The notes under the pieces are model-generated. The model was not told where the DNA came from. It ran no database searches and was given only the letters and a program-made list of their open reading frames with translations. A stretch of DNA of 64,000 nucleotides from Linum tenue. Taxonomy: Eukaryota > Streptophyta > Magnoliopsida > Malpighiales > Linaceae. Shown here piece after piece: positions 57,508-64,000 of the stretch; within the stretch, counting starts at the first letter, position 1, and each line of letters opens with the position of its first letter. Both the position numbers and the translations under genes were made by a program. The stretch lies in contig CAMGYJ010000007.1 of the NCBI GenBank assembly GCA_946122785.1, forward strand, positions 1,876,909 through 1,940,908, written 5' to 3'.

Positions 57508-57932
57508 GGGCAATGTCTATTTTTTACCCAAACCTTTTCAAAATTCTTTTATTTTACCCAAACCTATTAAAATTCTATTTATTATCCAAACTTATTGTAA
57601 CTGATCAAAGTCTGGGCATTTGTTCTATTACTGTTACTTATTTTTGTAACGGAAGGGGGAGTAGTGAGGGGGGGGTAGGGGATAAGACGTGAGATCCTAT
57701 TTTGTTTTTTTGTTGTTGTTTTTAATAATTTTTTGAGGGGATAGAAAGCTATAATTATAATGGTATTCTAACCGCAACGTAGGAAGCCTACTCATCATAG
57801 TCATGCTTAGTCAGCATTACTAACAGAAAAGTTGATGGAGAGTTAACGTTTGGATAATTATGAGGAATTCAATAAGTTTGGTTAAAATAAAAGAATATGA
57901 AAAAGGTTTGGGTAAAAAATAGACATTGCCCT
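57508..57932. mobile_element. 425-bp Mutator-like MITE
   Basis: Ends GGGCAATGTCTATTTTTTAC in inverted orientation on both sides, continuing as CCAAACCTTTTnnA with few mismatches over about 50 bp. A perfect 9-bp target duplication TAAGTTTTA lies at 57499-57507 and 57933-57941. The interior is AT-rich and non-coding. Confidence 0.9.
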
Positions 57933-57974
57933 AAGTTTTATTTACCCTTACTTTTACTACCAATTTAATATCTA

Positions 57975-58777
57975 GGGATTTCCTACGGTAACTTGAAGTC
58001 AGGTAACTTGAATTTCTTTACCTGCTATAACAGGTTTCACATGTCGTATTACGTAAAATATAATAGGCATTACAGAATGATTACGTAATATATGATAGTT
58101 TTACGTAACAGTTGTAAAAGATCATTACGGAAGCCTTACGTAATAGAATGTGTCTTTACGTAATGAGTATTAACCCCGTGTTACATAAAATGCTAAGTCA
58201 TTAAGAAAGTCTTACGTAACTATACGGATTTAACTGTTACGTAAGAAATAACTGTCGTTCCGTAACCTTTACGTAATGGAAGGTCTTTTTACGTAATGAG
58301 TATTAACTTTGCGTTACGTAAAGTGCTAAGTCATTACGGAAGTCATACGTAATGCTTCCAATTTAACCGTTACGTAAGAAATAACTATCATTCCGTAATC
58401 TTTACGTAGTGAATGTGTATTTTACGTAACAGTTGTAAAATATCATTACGGAAGTCTTACGTAATAGAATGTCTCTTTACGTAATGAGTATTAACGTCAT
58501 GTTACGTAAAGAGCTAAGTTATTATGGAAGCCTTACGTAACGCTTCTAATTTAATAAGAATTAAAAAAGGAAAGGTTAAAATATGGAAAGACAACTAAAT
58601 GTGAAAAAGGAAAGAAAAAAATAAAAAAGGTAATGTGGTGACCGGCAACCCATGTTGCCTTTTATTTATTTATTTATTTAATCAATGAATTAAAATAAGT
58701 TTGGTCAATTTTAACGATTTAGATATATGCAAGCTACCTAACTTCAAATTATACCCAAGTTACTGTAGGAGATCCCA
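57975..58777. mobile_element. Short relative of the TTACGTAA Mutator-like element
   Basis: The left end GGGATTTCCTACGGTAACTT and the reverse-complemented right end GGGATCTCCTACAGTAACTT form inverted repeats of about 40 bp, shared with the 16241-19597 element. Flanks TAATATCTA (57966-57974) and TAATACCTA (58778-58786) are a 9-bp target duplication with one mismatch. It carries about 16 exact TTACGTAA palindromes (58050-58540) and then a tail homologous to the last 150 bp of the larger element. It is best read as an internally shorter member of the same family, lacking the 2-kb middle. Confidence 0.85.
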
Positions 58778-59149
58778 TAATACCTATGGTTATATATGTC
58801 AAGATTCTTATTTTAGAAAAAGCTAATATCTGTTTCTTTAATCACACACTGAAGAATCAAGATTTAGCTTATTACATGAGTTAATCTGATATCCATTGTA
58901 AAACAAGAACAAAATTCACAGTTGCTTTAATTGGAAATTAGTTAATATGCAATTCAAACTGATATATGATCTCACAACTTAAAAGAGGAGCTGGATTCTT
59001 TAATCGTTAGATTTCGAGGAAGTGGCTGCCAATCAATTCCAAAACATATATGATTCTTTGCCTCGATATGATAGTTATCGACTTAACGTGTAAATTGACA
59101 ACAAACACGCAAATTCAACTATATGATTTGATTTTTGAAAAATTATGAA

Positions 59150-60480
59150 TATTACTATTTTTTCTTCTTCAAGATAATGATATTTGGGTGCAAAGTCTCA
59201 AAGTGAAAATCAAGGACTTTCGTCCCCTGTTTCATGACTAGAGAATTTACACTATCAATACTTTATGGCCAATATGACAATGAGAGGTTATAGGCCAATT
59301 CTGAACAATTTGGTCATCAAGCTTGAATGAAATACAGAAGTCAAAGCATGCGATGATATTCCAGTCATACCAGCTTGCAAGTTTAATTTCATTTAGCAAG
59401 AAGTGCAACCAAAGAAAATTTTCTTTCAGGTTCGAATTGCTATTCTCAATTCAAATTTATTTCAATCTAATTTGTATACAGCCAGAAACATTGAGTAACT
59501 TTTTTAAATTTTCATTCCACAAATGTTGTTGGCCAACTTATTCAGCATTCAAGTTTATTGACATCTAACACTCACTGGAAAATTATCAACGAGGAGGCTC
59601 CAACTATAACTTCACAAGTATTTAATTCATCTTTTAGTTTTAAAATAGCATGCATGACTTTAACTCTAATCGCAAATCTAATATACAATTTGGGTGCTGG
59701 GGATTGGTTGTCAAGATAACTCTCTTTGGTACGATAGTTACCCAATTAAATGTCATCCTTGCAAATGCGGGTAACCGTCCTCTCATCTTGGTCATTACAT
59801 CATTATATGCCATTTCATACAATAGTAAGGAAACATCTTTTTTACTTTGTCATTATTAATCAAACATTTGCAAATAAATATGACATTTAATTGAACGATC
59901 GTCAAATTTGTAAGCAAGAAAATCTTCTCATCTAGAGCGACTTTGCTATTGGAAAATCCAAAAATTCAAGAATCATTAATTTTGGAGCAAGGTGAAATTT
60001 ATGACAATTTAACCACAATATTTGGTTGCCCGTTATAAGTTTGAAGTTTCAAACATTTTCAAAACAAGTGGTTGAGAATGAACAACTCTTCCAATGAAAA
60101 GCCTGAAAAGCACATCAACAACAAGTTTCGACCAAAATAGTGCAAAGGCTAAATCGGTTAAAAATGAAGGATAGAGAAGAAGTAAGTATCAATTTCAATT
60201 TAACAGCCTATTAACTATCAAATGCTACATTTTATGTAATATGTATTTCGTAAAAAACAAAGTTGTCAAAGTTAAGAAGGGTGGTGTTATACGGTATGTG
60301 AAACTTGTCCACAGAAGTATTAGATTCTATTATTGTTTATGTCATTACTAACACTATACTTATTCAAGATCCACCTTCGAGCTGAGGGCAAAATCACTAA
60401 GGCTGACTTTTGTTGTTATGGATCAAGTGGGAGATGGATTTTTCGAAATGCCAGCTAAAATGCTATACCAATGCAATGAT
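59150..60480 (+). pseudogene. Degraded RPA1-like (possibly Helitron-associated) sequence
   Basis: Weak peptide traces in order. Near 59250 TLSILYGQYDNER recalls the TLWG strand of an RPA OB fold. Near 59440 IQIYFNLICIQPET recalls the RPA domain B end. At 60282-60320 WCYTVCETCPQK matches the zinc-bearing start of RPA domain C. At about 60368-60460 LFKIHLRAEGKITKADF and, one frame away, VVMDQVGDGFFEMPAKML match its second half. Stops and frame changes make it non-functional. Plant genomes contain many such copies, often in Helitrons, but no Helitron ends were found. Confidence 0.4.
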
Positions 60481-63400
60481 AGAATGAGGGGATTATCAGT
60501 TGTTCATCTCTTACAAACCGAGAGAATGATATTGAAGTTTGATAGTAAGCTCACATATGACATTGCTAATCAATAAGTGAGTACACGATTTTCATAATTG
60601 GGAAGGGTGAGAAGAGCAGAACTCATATGATCTTCCTAACTTGATCGAGGTAAATTATACTTGCATAAAAATAATGATTAATATTAATTAATTTTTTTAT
60701 TTTCTCTATTGCATGTCTACTTCTCAAATGTTGATTTTACAAGGAAATTAATTGTGTCTAATCCAGTAAATAAATGACTATCAGCTGTATACTATGTGTA
60801 AATTATACTTAGTTATAAAATCAAGTATATAGTTCTTAGTTTTATTTTAGAAAATTAGTTCTTAAATTTTTTATATCATGCAAAGATGATATCAGTGTAT
60901 ACATCTTCAATTTGTATACCATACACAAATATATGCCTTGAATTTTTAAATCATTCACAAATGACATTTAGTTGTATTCTTTAATCTATAGGAAATGCAT
61001 GTCATTTATAACATAAACCTCCGGTAGAACTTTGCTGCCTTTCACACTAACATGATATAACCCACTAAAATTGTATCGAGCTACAATTTTAAGTCCAATA
61101 TATTTAAAAACCTATGATTCTAGAAAATCATACTACATATTATGTTTTTGAATGACAACGATCTTAATTCATAATGCTTATGCAAGAGAACAAAATTGAG
61201 ACTGCTAATGGTGGATGTACAAGATCTGGTGCTAGAGATGACGATTATCTCGAGAAGAAGAAAAGAGATCATTGAAATACATGAGAAAAAAGAAAAGAAA
61301 ATTGGTAATGGAGATAAATGTATCACTAATGGAGATGAAAACGTTAATATTGATGTAGGTGATGATGTTGTTCATGTCGGAGGATGTGCAAACAAGTCAA
61401 AATGAAAATGTATAGCAATCTCTGACAATGAGGAGTAAATAGAATAGTGATTTTAAAATGTCTTTAGGAGTCGGTCCGGATTTGTCTTTCGTTTTCATAA
61501 AGATTTTAGTCGATGAGTTAGTTGCGTACAATGTCGAACAATGTCGAAAAACACTATGATATTTATCATTTTGAATTGTTGAAGTACTTTAATAATTTGA
61601 TTCTTTTATTCTACCAAACAATTTGAATGTTACAACTATTTGAATAATAAGGCTTACGTATACTATCACAACCCAAGTATCTCACATACAATTTGATAAT
61701 ATTATTTATGTGATGACGACGAAATCCGGCCAACTGGCCGGGCCCGTGACTAGTCTTCAAGAAAGAACATGTGCAAGCAAAAGCAAAGGAAAGAGAGAAT
61801 GGATACGTGTAAACACAAAGAATTGATGTATTCCTGGATTCCTGTCACTCTCTCCGATGCTGCCCTGTTTACCTTTCCCTCTCTGTTTTTTCTTCAACTG
61901 CACTATTACAATGATTTCGTGCACAAACGTGTTAAAAGTTCATCTGGGATTTCCCCAATCTGCTGCATCCTAATTAGCCTGCTGCTCGGTAGAGATTGGC
62001 TCATGTAATGTAACGGGAAATCAAAAGAACGGTTGACTGACACGATGAGTGTTATCTACCTATACGGGTAGGAAGAGAGACCCGTTTGGCTATACTTGAG
62101 TACAAATATATTACAGAGATCGAGAACTTATATATAGAACATCTTCTCCAAACGGCCCCAGTCCTGATCCAACTTTGAAAGGCCGCGACTCCCAATCAGA
62201 CCGCGGGTAATCTGTCTTCAATTCATAGCAACAAACAAATGGGTTGTAGTTACGACTTGCGAGCATTGCTCTGCTAGTGGATCTCATATGATCGCCGATC
62301 AGTTAGATCATATGATTCTCAGTTCTCACATACTTACATCGTCAAATATCGTTCTTTTCTCACATTTTTGGATGGAATCATTCTATAGATTATAGAATGA
62401 ATCCATCAATCTAACGAGAGGCGGCGCAGATAAAGCGATTCAACAATATCAGCACACACCGACAACCTACCGGAATCTCCTAAATTATAGTAAAAGTTAT
62501 GCTGTTGGGTTGGGGGGCAAGTTGGTGAGTGAGTCACTCTGCACACTCACTCTGAGGCTTCCACATATCCCCCCTTCATTGGATTCTCTCCCCTGCTGCA
62601 AGCTTTCTCTTCATTCATTCATTCATTCATTCACACCGGTGCTGCCACTTGCTGCTGCCGCTTCCCACTTCCCCAAGCTGGGGCTGCGCTTTCCTTTCCA
62701 AAACAACCGACGCATGTAAACTGTCTTTCTCTCCATCTTATTCTCTTCTCCTTTGTGACAAATCGCACTGAGAGGTAACACACCCATTTCGCCACGCGTC
62801 CCATTTGGACCTCTCTCAGATGAGATTCTTGCCCGCCAATAATCTCGTACAACATCTGCACATGGATTCTGTGTTCTGGATAAGCACGACTGCAGTCAGT
62901 CAGTCTTCCCATACCGGTTTCCTTTAGGTCAATTGTGGGATCGGTTACGGTCGTTAAAGGGAGAGAGCTTAATTACTAATATAATTAATTGGTTTCTGGA
63001 TTCATGTTTTTAATACGACTCTGTTTCGTTGATTGGTTGTTATGGGGGAGTTTGTTAAGTTGCTTGCTGTGTGGTTTAAGTTGAACTAATCAACCTTTTG
63101 GGTAGGTAAATCACTAATAATTCACTATTAGCTAGTCATAGACCAGCTAGTCTCAACAATTTGAGTCGTTAGTAAGAATTTTATGAGTGGATGTTAATTA
63201 ACCACTTTCTTAAATACCCACTCGAACGGAATATTGGATGTTTTAAAACAATGGTTAATATTAGAGGTCGTGAGAGGGGTTAGAATATGCTGATTTCATC
63301 AATGCAAATCAGATTAAAATATCATGTTATAAACCAACTGATCCCAATAACTCGAATAATTAAAAGAGGTTTGTGTATGAGCATCTTGGAAATGACTGTC

Positions 63401-64000
63401 TTCCTCTTCTCTAATTCGATCCTAGCTAACAAACCTCTTTAGACCAAATCCCAGTTTGTATTACTTGGACTTGATCTAAACCCAACTCGTTAATCTACCT
63501 TTATATATATATAAAGTCAATGCAAACTCAAGTCTCATTTTCAATGCCAATTCAATCAAAAGGCCACGACTGATCACCGGTTATTTACTGGAAACCCCAA
63601 AAAAAGATTCGACTATTGAATTCTCTAGAGATTTGGTATACGTAAACTATTTGAATTAACCTAGCTATTGTGTAGTTCTCTAAAGAATCATTTCATCCGA
63701 ATAACTCAGAGTTTTGTAAGAGGTCAGTTACTGTTAGTAGGATTAACTACTAGCCATACAACTTGAAATATTGGCGTCATGAAAAAAGTTTTAACATAAA
63801 TAATCTATTCGACAAACCTTCTATCTTATTAGTTTGTTTTTTTCTTCTTCCCCGTTCGGGGTCAATTAAATAAGTTGTACGAGTAACTCAGAAACAAGGT
63901 TTGGTCTACTGTTAATATCACTAGTTTAAACCCCGAAGATCCCAAGTTCGAATCACTTAAGTAGTATCAATTGCTAAAAGTAACATATATCACCTTTATC
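60481..64000. other. Gene-free AT-rich right end
   Basis: No supported gene. A GC-richer island at 62480-62920, with CT-rich sequence and a (CATT)n run, looks like a leader or promoter remnant, but no coding exon follows within the window. Confidence 0.4.
62612..62632. repeat. (CATT)n microsatellite
   Basis: About five tandem CATT units. Confidence 0.9.

Noticed and set aside
62510..62719. 69-codon frame and promoter-like island near the right end
   Set aside because: Low-complexity Leu/Ser/Pro translation with the (CATT)n run inside, and no following exon.

Overview
The window is nuclear DNA of a flowering plant, almost certainly a eudicot. The genes have spliced plant structures with GT-AG introns, AT-rich spacers and plant-specific families: 3xHMG-box, TBL acetyltransferase, SPA, DUF1221 kinase, AG peptide and NAB-domain proteins. 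Many short DNA transposons lie between the genes. The species cannot be fixed by reading alone.

The first 50 kb is gene-rich. In order: a 3xHMG-box chromatin protein (minus, cut by the left edge); a TBL25/26-type polysaccharide O-acetyltransferase (minus); a small conserved protein of unknown function (minus); two hAT-type elements; the mitochondrial adenine nucleotide carrier ADNT1 (plus); two tandem NAB-domain/CIP1-like coiled-coil genes (minus); tRNA-Asn (minus); a coiled-coil protein with recent 69-residue repeats (plus); a SPA-type COP1 partner (plus); a DUF1221 kinase-like protein (minus); a CMP-sialic-acid-type nucleotide-sugar transporter (plus); a DUF7722 small protein (plus); an arabinogalactan peptide (plus); and a twin-CX9C protein (minus). 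From about 50.2 kb to the end I see no intact gene, only transposons and AT-rich sequence with a degraded RPA-like piece.

The most striking layer is the transposons. Five elements have Mutator-type terminal inverted repeats and 9-bp target duplications (16241-19597, 24679-26552, 55838-56553, 57508-57932, 57975-58777). Three have hAT-type ends with 8-bp duplications (7397-7803, 8570-9272, 51037-51777). Two Mutator-type elements belong to one family that carries a dense array of the palindrome TTACGTAA: about 29 exact copies in one and about 16 in the other. The larger copy sits inside the first intron of one NAB gene, 23 bp from the splice acceptor. The paralogous NAB gene next door also has a Mutator-type element, of a different family, in its leader intron. 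Another element carries a piece of Ty1/copia reverse transcriptase.

Gene-level oddities are a one-base frameshift in the last exon of ADNT1, a probable GC-AG intron in the SPA gene, a repeat-driven frameshift at the C-terminus of the coiled-coil gene, and a 111-bp tandem repeat abutting the stop codon of the first NAB gene. The genes do not form one pathway. SPA and the CIP1-like proteins are both linked to COP1 in other plants, but nothing here shows their proximity is functional.
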